Positions 55,801 to 64,000 are shown, counted from the stretch's first letter. The stretch is 64,000 nt of DNA from Sorex araneus (GCF_027595985.1 NC_073304.1:217498000-217561999), one strand, 5' to 3'. The notes: generated by a model from the letters alone, not told the origin. A program made the numbers and translations.

Positions 55801-58225
55801 GGAGCAGGACCTCCGCCGCAGTTCAACCGGATGGAAGAAATGGTACAGAGGGGAAGGGAGGTTAGGGAGGGAATTCAGAGTCATTTTTCCCATTTATTAC
55901 CCATGTTTCTTCTATTTTTTTTAACCACATGTATGGAGTAGAATATAACTTCAAATTGTTTTTCATTGATTACCAACCCCCCACCACCTTTTTTGTAAAA
56001 TGTAAATACCTGCCGTGCATATGTTGTTTTATAACACCTAAGAGGGAGATCAACTTGATTTGAGAGACAGATTACAGAATTCTCTTTATTTCAGGGTGTC
56101 CAGGCTGGGCGAGCTAAACGCTATTCATCCCAGCGCCAGAGACCTGTACCAGAGCCCCCTGCCCCGCCTGTGCATATCAGTATCATGGAAGGACATTACT
56201 ATGATCCATGTGAGTTTTCCTTCCTGCTGGGTTCCTTTCTTGGCAGACTGCAGTGAACTAAGAAACAAGCCTATTGCTTGCTGAGTTTCCCTTTGTGACC
56301 TCTTACAAGTGATTCTCAAACATTGTGTGTAGTTTTCTTCACATAGAAAATTGCAAACATCTTGTAAAGGGTTTGCAGGGACCAGAAGACTTACCTCTGT
56401 GGTATGAGGAGTGAAGGTTTATGAGCGTCTTAATGTGATATTTTACAGTGCAGTTCCAGGGACCAATCTATACCCATGGTGACAGCCCTGCCCCGCTGCC
56501 TCCTCAGGGCATGATTGTGCAGCCTGAAATGCACCTTCCCCACCCAGGTAAGCCTTGCACTTCTTCCTTTCATGCACCCAGTACTTGAGGCTATATGTTA
56601 GAGCCTTCACAAACCCCATTCTTTTTGAGCTTTGTGCTGCCTATGAGGCCGGTCACTCTGGTTGCTGGGGCAGCAAATTCCTTCTGGGACCATCCTGAGT
56701 ACTTCCATTTGTTTGTTCTGAGCAGTCCAGCCATCCTGTCCCATGGAAATGGTTATATCTTCTGCTTCAATTTTTGTTTTCCTCTCCTTGTCTAGGTTTA
56801 CATCCCCACCAGACACCGGCACCTCTGCCCAATCCGGGCCTCTATCCCCCACCAGTGTCCATGTCTCCAGGACAGCCACCACCTCAGCAATTGCTTGCTC
56901 CTACTTACTTTTCTGCTCCAGGTGTCATGAACTTTGGTAATCCCAGTTACCCTTATGCTCCAGGGGCACTGCCTCCCCCACCACCACCTCATCTATATCC
57001 TAATACACAGGTGAGTTGACTAATGAGCAGATGCTAAGTGCTCAAATCATACAGGAATGTGGTATGAGGGCACTGTTCAAGGAATTAAGAGTATTTCAAT
57101 ACAGCTTGTGGTGCTAGGATGCCCCATGGTGGTCAGAAACTGGAAATGCAGCTTATGTAATGCCCATCATTTGTTCTCTCCAGGTTTTTTAATGATTTTT
57201 TTTTCCCTGGGGATCATGTGTTGCTAGAGCCTGGCAAGCTATCCATGGCATACTCAATATGCCAAAAACAGTAACAATGACAGTCCTCATTCCCCTGACC
57301 CTGAAAGAGCCCCCAATGCGCCATCGGGCTACACTAGCACGTGACAGGGACAAATGGAGACATTACTGGCATCCGCTCGAGCAAATTGATGAACAATGGG
57401 ATGACAGTGATACAGTATAATGATGTGTTGCTACGGATGAACCCAGGACTCTCACATGCAAAGCACATACTCCCAGCAGCCCTTTGAGCAATCTCCCCTG
57501 CTTAATAATATTTCGCTCTAGTACTTTGATACATCTTAGATGACCATGTCACTATTTATTCAACTGCATAAGACTGTATTCTACTTACCAGCCCTACCCC
57601 TCCTGTACTGCTTAACTCCCAACAGGTTGACACCATCTGATATCTGGAGTGTCACCACTGTGTTCAGCCTCTTCCACTTATCAGCTGATGGTAGGAATTA
57701 GAGAAAGCTGGGGAGTATTTTGAAGAAATAGGAACCAGAATATAAATAGGGAAAATTAAGACAGAATTTGTTACTTTCTTTAAAGGGGGGGCATCTTAGA
57801 AATTTAAAAAATAAAACATTTGTTAGTACTCTATTTTTGTGACTGTTTTCATTTCATCGTGCTTTAGATGAATTAATTTCTTTTTCTCCTGACTTATTGG
57901 GGGTCATAGGCCCCATCACAGGTGTATGGAGGAGTGACCTACTATAACCCTGCCCAGCAACAGGTGCAGCCAAAGCCCTCCCCACCCCGCAGGACTCCCC
58001 AGCCAGTCACCATCAAGCCCCCACCCCCTGAGGTAGGAGCCGGCCTTCCCAAGCTGGGGACCCCTGTTAGCTGCTGTGGTCTTTTCTTTTCCCAGAGACG
58101 TTCCCGCCTTTCCTGCATGTGTGGAAAAGAACGTATTTTTTTGTTGTTGTTTTGTTTTGTTTTTTAAGGTCTGATAACTAATTCCAGCTTGATTATTTCA
58201 GGTTGTAAGCAGGGGTTCCAGTTAA
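40642..58225 (+). CDS. CASC3: CASC3 (MLN51/Barentsz), exon junction complex core subunit (13 coding exons)
   Basis: CASC3 clamps onto eIF4A3-MAGOH-RBM8A on spliced RNA and acts in mRNA localisation, translation and nonsense-mediated decay. Coding exons: 40642-40872, 41189-41216, 41566-41603, 50617-50778, 50871-51022, 51581-51757, 52922-53607, 55778-55842, 56095-56209, 56449-56547, 56796-57010, 57910-58032 and 58202-58225 (TAA). They join in phase into 2,115 nt, or 704 residues (human 703). The start MADRRRQRAS has a strong context (AAG ATG G). The SELOR region, about residues 138-284, carries Phe189 and Trp219, which correspond to human Phe188 and Trp218 at the eIF4A3 interface. An Arg/Ser-rich middle follows, then a Pro-rich C-terminus ending VVSRGSS. 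Intron 3 is about 9 kb and full of SINEs. No break is seen. Contact residues are family knowledge; the exon structure is read directly. Confidence 0.97.
41189..41216 (+). CDS. CASC3: CASC3 coding exon 2 (residues 78-87)
   Basis: A 28-nt micro-exon between TCCCTCAG and GTGAGT. Encodes ESEDGIEGD plus the first base of an Ala codon completed by exon 3. Confidence 0.92.
41566..41603 (+). CDS. CASC3: CASC3 coding exon 3 (residues 87-99)
   Basis: 38 nt between TTTTCAG and GTGAGT. Encodes AVLSDYESAEDSE. The following intron is about 9 kb. Confidence 0.92.
41713..41875 (-). mobile_element. SINE with internal deletion, CASC3 intron 3
   Basis: About 25 bp between the B box and A box is missing (GAATCGAACGCCCTACCC). 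CTCAGCAA occurs on both sides. Confidence 0.92.
42185..42373 (-). mobile_element. Old SINE that served as target for later copies
   Basis: Degenerate copy ending ATCTCCCCAGCTCTG, the site used by the two following insertions. Confidence 0.7.
42386..42582 (-). mobile_element. Young SINE, serial insertion 1
   Basis: TCCCCAGCTCTG at 42374 and 42583. CpG sites are intact (GGGTCGGCCGCGTGC). Confidence 0.95.
42595..42742 (-). mobile_element. Older SINE, serial insertion 2
   Basis: Lies between the TCCCCAGCTCTG copies at 42583 and 42743. Confidence 0.85.
43100..44980. mobile_element. SINE cluster, CASC3 intron 3
   Basis: Plus 43100-43190 (poor); minus 43199-43376, 43630-43805 (young), 43960-44040, 44514-44698, 44700-44850 and 44860-44980. 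ID-like piece at 43440-43505. Confidence 0.78.
45172..45437 (-). mobile_element. ID-like piece (45172-45245) and SINE (45261-45436)
   Basis: The SINE is flanked by AAAATAACTTTT on both sides. Confidence 0.82.
45455..45690. mobile_element. Head-to-head SINE pair
   Basis: Minus 45455-45590 meets plus 45591-45690 at GGTTGCGTGTGGCCAACC. Both lack their heads. Confidence 0.75.
45691..46170. other. CASC3 intron 3, no recognised feature
   Basis: No SINE and no exon is visible. Confidence 0.5.
46178..46870. mobile_element. SINEs: plus 46178-46360, minus 46470-46650, minus 46720-46870
   Basis: The first is clear. The other two are degenerate but keep the GGCCAAACCTGGCAGTG or TCTCTGGTC ends. Confidence 0.7.
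47086..47290 (+). repeat. Polypyrimidine tract in CASC3 intron 3
   Basis: About 205 bp almost only C and T, in CT, CCCT and CCTT arrangements. Not attached to a SINE tail, unlike the one at 4038. Confidence 0.92.
47412..47596 (+). mobile_element. Young SINE with target duplication
   Basis: AATTAGTGGCT occurs just before the head and again at 47597-47607. Long clean poly(A) and intact CpG sites. Confidence 0.96.
47638..47808 (-). mobile_element. Young SINE inverted to its neighbour
   Basis: Near-consensus; 41 bp from the plus copy at 47412, so the intron RNA can form a long hairpin. Confidence 0.93.
48070..50095. mobile_element. SINE cluster, CASC3 intron 3
   Basis: Minus 48070-48185; plus 48215-48365, 48374-48540, 48545-48715 and 48720-48880; minus 48955-49122, 49357-49535, 49540-49705 and 49707-49842; plus 49865-49935 and 49950-50095. 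Confidence 0.78.
50127..50314 (+). mobile_element. Young SINE
   Basis: Intact GCACGCGGCCGACCCGGGTT and a long poly(A). A short target duplication, TGTTAG, lies at 50122 and 50315. Confidence 0.93.
50334..50513 (+). mobile_element. Young SINE, about 100 bp before CASC3 exon 4
   Basis: GTTTTCTT at 50326-50333 and 50514-50521. The exon 4 acceptor lies at 50616. Confidence 0.94.
50617..50778 (+). CDS. CASC3: CASC3 coding exon 4 (residues 100-153)
   Basis: Acceptor TTTAAG, then GEEVGEYSEEENSKVELKSE and a Glu/Lys-rich stretch, then donor GTCAGT. It reads GEEVGEY where I recall GEEGEY in human; this Val accounts for the one-residue length difference. Confidence 0.95.
50871..51022 (+). CDS. CASC3: CASC3 coding exon 5 (residues 154-204, first half of the SELOR core)
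   Basis: 152 nt between CCTCTAG and GTAAGA. Encodes YIPRKGLFFEHDLRGQT, which contains Phe189, the eIF4A3-contact phenylalanine of the family. Confidence 0.95.
51450..52680. mobile_element. SINE cluster around CASC3 exon 6
   Basis: ID-like 51450-51530 (before exon 6) and 51805-51880; SOR-type minus 51893-51990, 52010-52150 and 52165-52345; plus fragment 52395-52525; minus 52525-52680. A GT/AT simple repeat lies at 52348-52388. Confidence 0.68.
51581..51757 (+). CDS. CASC3: CASC3 coding exon 6 (residues 204-263, second half of the SELOR core)
   Basis: Acceptor CTTCTAG. Encodes RQRKLWKDEGRWEHDKFRED, with the key Trp219. The donor is GTTGAG, the weakest in the gene; reading through it adds six codons and stops at 51777-51779. 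Confidence 0.94.
52725..52886 (-). mobile_element. SINE just upstream of CASC3 exon 7
   Basis: Near-consensus minus copy. It ends in CTGACCCCAG followed at once by GTAAGA, a cryptic donor, 35 bp before the exon 7 acceptor. Confidence 0.9.
52922..53607 (+). CDS. CASC3: CASC3 coding exon 7 (residues 263-492, largest coding exon)
   Basis: 686 nt from acceptor TTTTCCAG to donor GTATGT. Encodes the Arg/Gly/Ser-rich region and the start of the Pro-rich half (QLNITEQNWSPGQPSF near the end). A minus-strand SINE ends about 35 bp before its acceptor. Confidence 0.95.
53860..55640. mobile_element. SINEs in CASC3 intron 7
   Basis: Minus 53860-54030, 54190-54357 (good) and 54425-54580; plus 54630-54770, 55255-55360 and 55475-55640. 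An L1 3' end lies between them. Confidence 0.76.
54868..55160 (-). mobile_element. L1 3' end, older subfamily
   Basis: On the minus strand: a G-rich tract, ATTGGTGGTGGAGAACAGAC, GAGGGATGGGC, then AATAAA with an AAAT-type tail. It is related to the copy at 62821 but clearly diverged. The inner limit is approximate. It lies in CASC3 intron 7. Confidence 0.75.
55778..55842 (+). CDS. CASC3: CASC3 coding exon 8 (residues 492-513)
   Basis: 65 nt between TTGCAG and GTACAG. Encodes GMPNHIHMGAGPPPQFNRME plus EM. Confidence 0.93.
56095..56209 (+). CDS. CASC3: CASC3 coding exon 9 (residues 514-552)
   Basis: 115 nt between TTTCAG and GTGAGT. Encodes GVQAGRAKRYSSQRQRPVPE and a Pro-rich stretch ending HYYDP. 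Confidence 0.94.
56449..56547 (+). CDS. CASC3: CASC3 coding exon 10 (residues 552-585)
   Basis: 99 nt between TTTACAG and GTAAGC. Encodes LQFQGPIYTHGDSPAPLPPQ and GMIVQPEMHLPHP. Confidence 0.94.
56796..57010 (+). CDS. CASC3: CASC3 coding exon 11 (residues 585-656)
   Basis: 215 nt between GTCTAG and GTGAGT. Encodes the most proline-rich segment, with PPPVSMSPGQPPPQQLLAPT and a PPPPPPHLYPNTQ end. Confidence 0.94.
57228..57420 (+). mobile_element. Short RTE-related element (5' leader joined to 3' end)
   Basis: The first 110 bp match the RTE leader at 37360-37460 (CCTGGCAAGCTA...GCCAAAAACAGTAACAA). The rest ends in CTCGAGCAAATTGATGAACA and GATGACAGTGATACAG, which looks like an RTE 3' terminus. 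It lies in CASC3 intron 11. Confidence 0.7.
57910..58032 (+). CDS. CASC3: CASC3 coding exon 12 (residues 657-697)
   Basis: 123 nt between GTCATAG and GTAGGA. Encodes APSQVYGGVTYYNPAQQQVQ and a Pro/Lys tail. Confidence 0.94.
58202..58225 (+). CDS. CASC3: CASC3 last coding segment (residues 698-704, stop TAA)
   Basis: Acceptor ATTTCAG, then VVSRGSS and TAA, identical to the human C-terminus. The exon runs on untranslated to donor GTAAGT at 58266. Confidence 0.93.
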   Translation, partial: VVSRGSS

Positions 58226-58265
58226 TACAAGTTCTGAATATTTTTGATGTAACATCATATAAAAA
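58226..58265 (+). other. CASC3: CASC3 3' UTR, first part
   Basis: Untranslated end of the exon that holds the stop. It is followed by a strong donor GTAAGT. An intron after the stop is normal for this gene, but in principle it makes the mRNA visible to decay triggered by the exon junction complex that CASC3 belongs to. Confidence 0.7.
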
Positions 58266-58474
58266 GTAAGTGTTATAACTTACTGAGACCTATAACATTT
58301 TAAACTCACGCTTTCTTGCTTAACAAACAAAAATCACTTAATTAGTACTTTGCGATATAATTATGGGGTACCTTGTAGGGGAAGCTTTAAAGGTGTCTCA
58401 GAATTTGCGAGTTTATTTTGTGAATGCATTAGCAGGATTGGAGTAGAAACCATTGTCTTTTGTTGTTATTTTGA

Positions 58475-58600
58475 TTTGGGGGGGTCATACCCAGCAGTGC
58501 TTAGGGTTTACTCCTGGCTCTGCTTTCAGGAATCACCCCTAGAGGGTTATGAAAATTGTGTCAGGAGCTTTACCTGCTGTACTATCTCTTTGGCCCCCAG
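58475..58600 (-). mobile_element. Old SINE in the CASC3 3' UTR intron
   Basis: GGGTCATACCCAGCAGTGCT to CTCTTTGGCCC with an internal gap. Confidence 0.75.
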
Positions 58601-58893
58601 AAAAACTATGGTTAACTTGGCAGAATTTTATTTGGGGAGCTGTAAGAGAAAAATATATGGAAGGATAGTATTCTTTATTGAGGAAAGTGGAAGTTTTTAA
58701 TTTGAGGTATTAAGCAGAACCAATTTTAAATGTCACTGAGGAGAAAGACCATGGGTGTTTTATTGCTTTGCTTTGTTAGGGGTATTAAAACACATAATTT
58801 AGAAATGTGACTTTTTGAAAATAGCTTGTACGTGGCCAAATGGTCCACTAACTCTGGTGGTTTTTCCTTTTCCCCCCACCCCTGTCAACACAG

Positions 58894-60582
58894 CAAAGGG
58901 GAGAGCCTGGGAGAGAAGAGAAATACAAATGGCTGCCCAGTACCCGGAGGGCCTCAGAGATCCAGGGTGGCTCCTGCCAGCAGGCAGCTGACTGAGGCGC
59001 CCTTCTTCCTCTGAGGACAGGCTCTGTTGGAGAAAAGCAGCCCCAGTGGACCTGCTCCCTCTCCCTTTTTGACTTGAGTTGACTGTGCTCTGGGGAGCAG
59101 AGACCCGGACAGCCTAAGCTTCGGAGCCCGCAGCTGGAAGCCCGGGTCTTTGTGTGCTCTGCTTTCACCTGGGAACTTCTAGCCAGCTCCCAGGGATGCT
59201 CCTTTCTGTTTGTTTTGTTTTCTAAGTTGTTCATTTTTAAAGCCTGGCTTACTATCCTTAACATTTTTTTTCTTGTTTCTTTCTATTCCTCTCTGCTTTT
59301 AAATGAACAAGTTTGTCTTGGTTTCCTAGCTTCTCGGGGCTCCCTTTTGACTCTCCCTACATCCCAGTTATTGACAGTGTACCAGTGTCCCCCTGCCGAG
59401 TCTACCAAGAGCTGACCTTTTCTTTGTGGTTGACCTTAGCTGTTGTATTCTTGGATTCTCTTACTGCCTCTTCTCCTCTGGAAACACAGCTAATCTGCAC
59501 AGAGTGTCACAGACCCATCCTCTACACTGCATGCACATTGTGGAGAAATGCTCCAAGAGGGTAGTGGTTTTTCTTGACGACTTCATGTTTCAGGAGCCTG
59601 AGCTGCCTTTCATCTCTACTCTGCCAGACTTCGATCTTTACTGAGGGAAGTCTTTACAGTGGAGTGAGATGGCAAGCCATGTGCTTTTGTGACAGAGTAG
59701 GATTGGGTTCCATCTATGGCATCCCAAAAAGGGAGACAGAGTAAGGGTCTTTATGATTTAGGGGTATATATACACACAGTCTTTGAGGTTCTGTTTCCAG
59801 CCCTCCTGCTACACACCTTCTTTCCAGTTGCTGTGGACCAATAATGCATTGATAGAGGCAGATATTACCTAGCAAGCGATTTAACCTGTCCTTTGCACTT
59901 GCTCTTGGTGTCTTTTGTACTGCTAGTGTTGTAGATACCTTTTTCCCTAAATTCTACTCTCGTCTTTGCAAATGGAAGAAAATACCACACTTGAGCTTAA
60001 GGCCTAAGGAAGCCCCTCAGATTGGGGGCAGGGCCTTCATCCTTTTCATCCTCACTTCTGGCGCTAAACCACTTCCCTCCTGCCCCTGGGTAAGCAATTC
60101 CTACTGCTGCAGCACTGAGGTCTGCCAGGGGCAACTTGGCCACTCTCCCTGTCCTCTTGCAGAAACAGAGGGAGAAGGTGGGGGCTGTATCTCACCCCCA
60201 GTAATGTTGTCTATTTCTATTCCTTCACTTCGGCAGCTCGCTTAACCACTCTGAGTCACAGGTGTGGGGTGGGGAGAGGGGAGAGGCACTCAAGCTGTAA
60301 CCCCCAAGGAGGAAATACTGAAGATTCTTCCATGGGCGGTTGGTGGTTGTGCCTTTTGTAGGCTGTTCCCTTTGCCTTAAACCTGAAGCCGTCTCCTCGG
60401 GTCTGCAGGCAGCATGCCCAGGTTCCCAGACCCAAAGACACTGTGACAGTTGTCTCTGTTGGTTTGCTGTGTTTTGTTGCAAGAATTTCTCCATGTGTGT
60501 TGATTTTTGTTACTGTTTTTAAAGGTGCACATTTGTGATCTGCGTTGTGACTTGGAGATAATAAAATTGAGACTGTAAACTT
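58894..60582 (+). other. CASC3: CASC3 final non-coding exon (3' UTR)
   Basis: Acceptor CAACACAG at 58886-58893 opens a 1.7-kb exon without SINEs that resembles the human CASC3 3' UTR. A Pumilio-type UGUAGAUA lies at 59930-59937. The 3' end is placed just after the poly(A) signal. Confidence 0.82.
60560..60565 (+). terminator. CASC3: CASC3 poly(A) signal AATAAA
   Basis: Hexamer in GAGATAATAAAATTGAGACT, the same setting as the human gene. SINE-rich DNA resumes about 240 bp further on. Confidence 0.85.
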
Positions 60583-60807
60583 GGCCTCCTTGCGAGTTCT
60601 TTGTACAAGAATTGATTTGAGAGGGAGGAAATGGGGGGTTTCCTGATTGTCATTCACCACTACAACCAGCTCAGACTTGTGAAACGAGCCCAGAGAGATG
60701 AAGTGCCTTATGAAGCCCTTATTATGTCTGCTCTCCCCATCACTGTCCCACCTCACTACATTGCCCCATGGATGCCAAGATGTCATGCAGCCTTGTATTG
60801 ATGATCT

Positions 60808-61745
60808 TTATTTGGGGTCAAGCCAGGCAATGAATGGAGGTTACTCCTGACTTTGTGCTTGAGGTTTGTTCCTTGCAGCATGAGGCATCTTACAGTGAAG
60901 GATCACAGATCACTCATATGCAGAATGTCAGTCTTTATGTGGGGGAGGGAGGTTGTGGCATGATTTTGGGCCACACCTGGCAATGCTCGGAGGCTACTCC
61001 TGGCAGTGCTGGGAATTTGCTAGGGTTAGGTAAACACCTTCCCTCCTAAATTAGCTTTTCATGCAGTTTTTAATATTAAGTGGGAGTGGGGGACACACAC
61101 CCTACAGTGCTCAGGGGCTATTACTGGCTCTGTTCAAGTGTGACACCTGGCAATTGTTGGTTGGGGATTTGAACCAGAGTCAGCCACATACAAGGCCAGC
61201 TCCTCACACAGTCTTAGACTTGAAGTCTCAGGACAGGAAAACCAGTGAGCTGCTGCTCACTCATGAACATCTATTATTCCTCATACAAGTTTCCCAGGAT
61301 AATGAACCAAAAGTCAGTAACCCTGTAATGTCCAGTGGGGGGGGGGGGGCAGCCCGGCAGCTAGCTTCTTACAAAGTGGGTTTACACAGGCATTGAAGAA
61401 CCTCCAGTCACCACTATTCTGTGCTGCTCCCCTCCAGCAAGATGGCCTCCGGTGAGTATAGGACAGTCCTGAATTCTGAGCTGTTTTCCTGCTCGACTGA
61501 GTGGGATGAGATTTTCTTCAGAGGCTGTTCCCAATGTGGGAGAGGAATTTGGAGCTTGCAGCATCTGTTCCTGGTTTCCACAGATCCCTGTACGTGAGAG
61601 CATGGGCATTAAGGTGCATCTTAAAGTGACATCTGTTGGGATTCCGTATACTTTAGGCAGGGGCAGGGGGCAGTGCTGGGGATCAAATCCAGGGCCTCAC
61701 ATATGCAAGGCACATGCTCTGTCATTGAGCCACATCCCTGGCTGC
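60808..61745 (-). mobile_element. Old SINE fragments after CASC3
   Basis: 60808-60925, 60965-61050 and 61085-61220 are SOR-type. 61665-61745 is ID-like (GGGATCAAATCCAGGGCCTC). Confidence 0.62.
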
Positions 61746-61824
61746 ATATACCTCACATTGGAACTGCTAGAGCTGGAGACTGACTTCACACCCATCCCTT
61801 AAATCCCTTAAAATCTTGTCCCTT

Positions 61825-61998
61825 GGGGCTGGAGCAATAGCACAGCGGCGGGTAGGCTGTTTGCCTTGCACTCGGCCGACCCGGGTTCAATTCCCAACAT
61901 CCCATATGGTCCCCCAAGCACTGCCATGAGTAATTCCTGAGTGCGTGAGCCAGGAGTAACCCCTGTGCGTCGCCGGGTGTGACCCAAAAAGAAAAAAA
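61825..61998 (+). mobile_element. Young SINE with 15-bp target duplication
   Basis: AAAATCTTGTCCCTT at 61810-61824 recurs, one A shorter against the tail, at about 61999-62013. Confidence 0.95.
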
Positions 61999-62013
61999 AA
62001 AATCTTGTCCCTT

Positions 62014-62455
62014 GTTGCCCTTCTCCCCAACAGGGTGATGGGTAACTATGGACCCTGCTTGGGGTCATGTAAAGAATGTCAGTTGGCTTTGGGGGGTGGG
62101 TTGCTGGCAGGAAGAATGAGCATATTAAAATGTTCCCTCACCCCTGCCTCTTCCCGGTCCTGCAGTTAGATACCATTGCTCTCTCTGTTGCCCTGGTAAC
62201 CAGCTCAGCAAGAAGAACTCAAGCTCAGCAAAGCCCCCAGGTTCTGTCTTCCCAGCCTGCTTCTCGATGGGCAGGAAGGAGGAGGGGGGAGTGTAACGGG
62301 CACTCAGGGTAGACAGCACAGATCAGCTTGCCGCCCATTCTCCTAGAAGTTCCCAGGGTACCCTTGAAGTTGTTTGCCTGCCTCTTCAGAGTCAGTCTCC
62401 CTCTTCCTCTTTTTTCCATGATGGTGAGGTACCAGCCATCCTCCCCAAAGTCAGT
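62014..62455. other. Intergenic, no recognised feature
   Basis: No SINE and no exon is recognised downstream of CASC3. Confidence 0.5.
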
Positions 62456-62462
62456 TCATCCC

Positions 62463-62633
62463 AGGGCTGAAGCGATAGTACAGCGGGTAGGGTGTTTGCC
62501 TTGCACATAGCCGAACCGGGTTCAATTCCCAGCATCCCATACGGTCCCCTGAGCACTGCCAGGAGTAATTCCTGAGTGCTGAGCCAGGAGTAACCCCTGA
62601 GCATCGCCGGGTGTGACCCAAAAGGAAAAAAAA
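62463..62633 (+). mobile_element. SINE, near-consensus
   Basis: GGGCTGAAGCGATAGTACAG to GTGTGACCCAAAAGG and poly(A). Confidence 0.93.
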
Positions 62634-62766
62634 AGCCCATCCCTACCATGTGGGTGACAATATGAAGGACTTAGAATCCCTGAATCATCTTCCAATCTCT
62701 ACGGCCCATTTGGGTAGAGTTTCCCGACCATCCCCCCCCCCGCCCGCCACACACACACCAAGAGTT

Positions 62767-63268
62767 TTTTTTTTTTTTTTAATTTTTGGGCCACACCTGG
62801 CAATGCTCAGGGGTTACTCTTTTTTTTTTTATATTGATTTTTTTTTAATTTTTTATTGAGTCACCATGTGGAAAGTTACAAAGTTTTCAGGTTTAAATCT
62901 CAGTTATACAATGCTCGAATACCCATCCCTTCACCAGTGCTCATATTCCACCACCAAGAATCCCAGTATAGCTCCACCCCGCCCCCTCACACCCCAAACC
63001 CCCCCACGCCCCTAGCTCCCCCACCCTAAGCCCCCCCCCCGCCTGTGTAACTAATAAATTTCACTTTACTTTCACTTTGATTGCATACAATATTTCAACA
63101 AAACTCACTATTATTGTTTGGAGAGTCTCTCCTCAGGGGTTACTCTTGACTCTGCACTCAGTAATCACTCCTTGCAGTGCTTGGGGACCATACAGGATGC
63201 TGGGACAGAATCCAGGTCAGCTATATGCAAGGCGAACACATTACATGCTGTGCTGTCTCTCTGGCCCC
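62767..63268 (-). mobile_element. SINE split by an L1 insertion
   Basis: 3' part at 62767-62820, 5' part at 63132-63268, with the L1 piece between. Confidence 0.88.
62821..63131 (-). mobile_element. 5'-truncated L1 3' end inserted in a SINE
   Basis: Read on the minus strand it ends with a G-rich tract, TTGGTGGTGGAATATGAGCA, GATGGGTATT and AATAAA followed by poly(A), the layout of an L1 3' UTR. It splits a minus-strand SINE (62767-62820 and 63132-63268). The 15-bp target duplication CTCAGGGGTTACTCT flanks it at 62806-62820 and 63132-63146. Confidence 0.85.
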
Positions 63269-63304
63269 AGTTATTTTCAACTGTGACTTAAAGATTTATG
63301 TTGG

Positions 63305-63474
63305 GGCTGGAGTGATAGCACAGTGGGTAGGGCGTTTGCCTTGCTCGTGGCCGGCCTGGGTTTGAGTTCCCAGCATCCCATATGGTCCCCTGAGCACCGC
63401 CAGGGGTAATTCTTGAGTGCAGAGCCAGGAATAACCCTTGTGCATCACCGGGTGTGACTCAAAAAAGAAAAAAA
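63305..63474 (+). mobile_element. Young SINE with 15-bp target duplication
   Basis: AAAGATTTATGTTGG at 63290-63304 and 63475-63489. Confidence 0.96.
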
Positions 63475-63489
63475 AAAGATTTATGTTGG

Positions 63490-64000
63490 TTTTTGGGCCA
63501 TGCCCAGTGGTGCTCAGGGGTTACTCCTGGCTTTGCACTCGGGGATCAGTCCTGGCGGGGCTTGGGGATCATATGGGATGCGAAAGGTCAAATCCAGGTT
63601 GGCCACGTGCAAAGCAAGTGCCCTACTCGCTGTACTATCTGGCCCTTCAACTGAATCCCTTTAAGATCTCTTTATTCATCTTGGTATTTTTGGGCTATAC
63701 CTAGTGGTGCTCAGGGCTTACTCCTGGCTCTACTTAGGGATCACTCCTGGTGGGGCTCAGAGTACCACATAGGGTGCCAGGAATTGAGCCCAGATGGGAT
63801 CCAAGCACCCTATCCCCTGTACTATCACTCCAACCTTTTTTTTTTTTTTTTTTTTGCTTTTTTTGGGTCAGACCTGGCGATGCACAGGAGTTACTCCTGG
63901 CTTTGCAGTCAGGAATTAACTCCTGGCGGTTCTCAGGGGACCATATGGGATCCTGGGAATCGAACCCGGGTCGGCCGCATGCAAAGCAAATGCCCTACCT
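63490..64000 (-). mobile_element. Three minus-strand SINEs; the last is cut by the window end
   Basis: 63490-63648 and 63690-63835 are old. 63837-64000 is near consensus and continues beyond the window. Confidence 0.86.

Noticed and set aside
60600-64000. Start of the next gene (RAPGEFL1 in other mammals)
   Set aside because: No exon or CpG island is visible after CASC3; only repeats.

Overview
This is nuclear DNA from a mammal, most likely a shrew (Sorex; probably the common shrew). The window carries two multi-exon vertebrate genes in the gene order expected for the mammalian NR1D1-MSL1-CASC3 neighbourhood. The intergenic DNA and introns are packed with more than 100 copies of one tRNA-derived SINE that I recognise as the shrew (SOR-type) family. 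It also holds L1 3' ends and an RTE retrotransposon whose endonuclease resembles nematode RTE elements, a peculiarity reported for the common shrew.

Layout: 1-19,400 has no recognisable coding gene. It contains SINEs, microsatellites, a small CpG-rich block (1,700-2,340) and a SINE-poor stretch (7,620-10,716) with a good CTCF motif. A large CpG island (19,450-22,150) carries the start of MSL1. Nine coding exons run from 20,921 to 33,610 on the plus strand and encode about 612 residues. A SINE-free 3' UTR follows, to a poly(A) signal at 36,064. The intergenic stretch 36,100-40,330 holds the RTE remnant. A second CpG island (40,330-41,230) starts CASC3: thirteen coding exons, 40,642-58,225, about 704 residues, plus a final untranslated exon ending at a poly(A) signal at 60,560. 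The rest, to 64,000, is repeats.

Function: MSL1 is the scaffold of the MSL complex, which acetylates histone H4 lysine 16. CASC3 (MLN51/Barentsz) is a core component of the exon junction complex on spliced mRNA. They lie head to tail with separate CpG-island promoters; nothing in the sequence suggests shared control.

All exon boundaries given were read by eye: every intron is GT-AG, reading phases match across every junction, and the protein lengths agree with the human proteins as I remember them (614 and 703). Transcription start sites cannot be fixed from sequence alone. The main points for a second look are the nematode-like RTE and its short derivatives, an inverted 186-bp duplication joining two SINE fragments, serial SINE insertions into the same target, and Pumilio-type sites placed on the MSL1 poly(A) signal.
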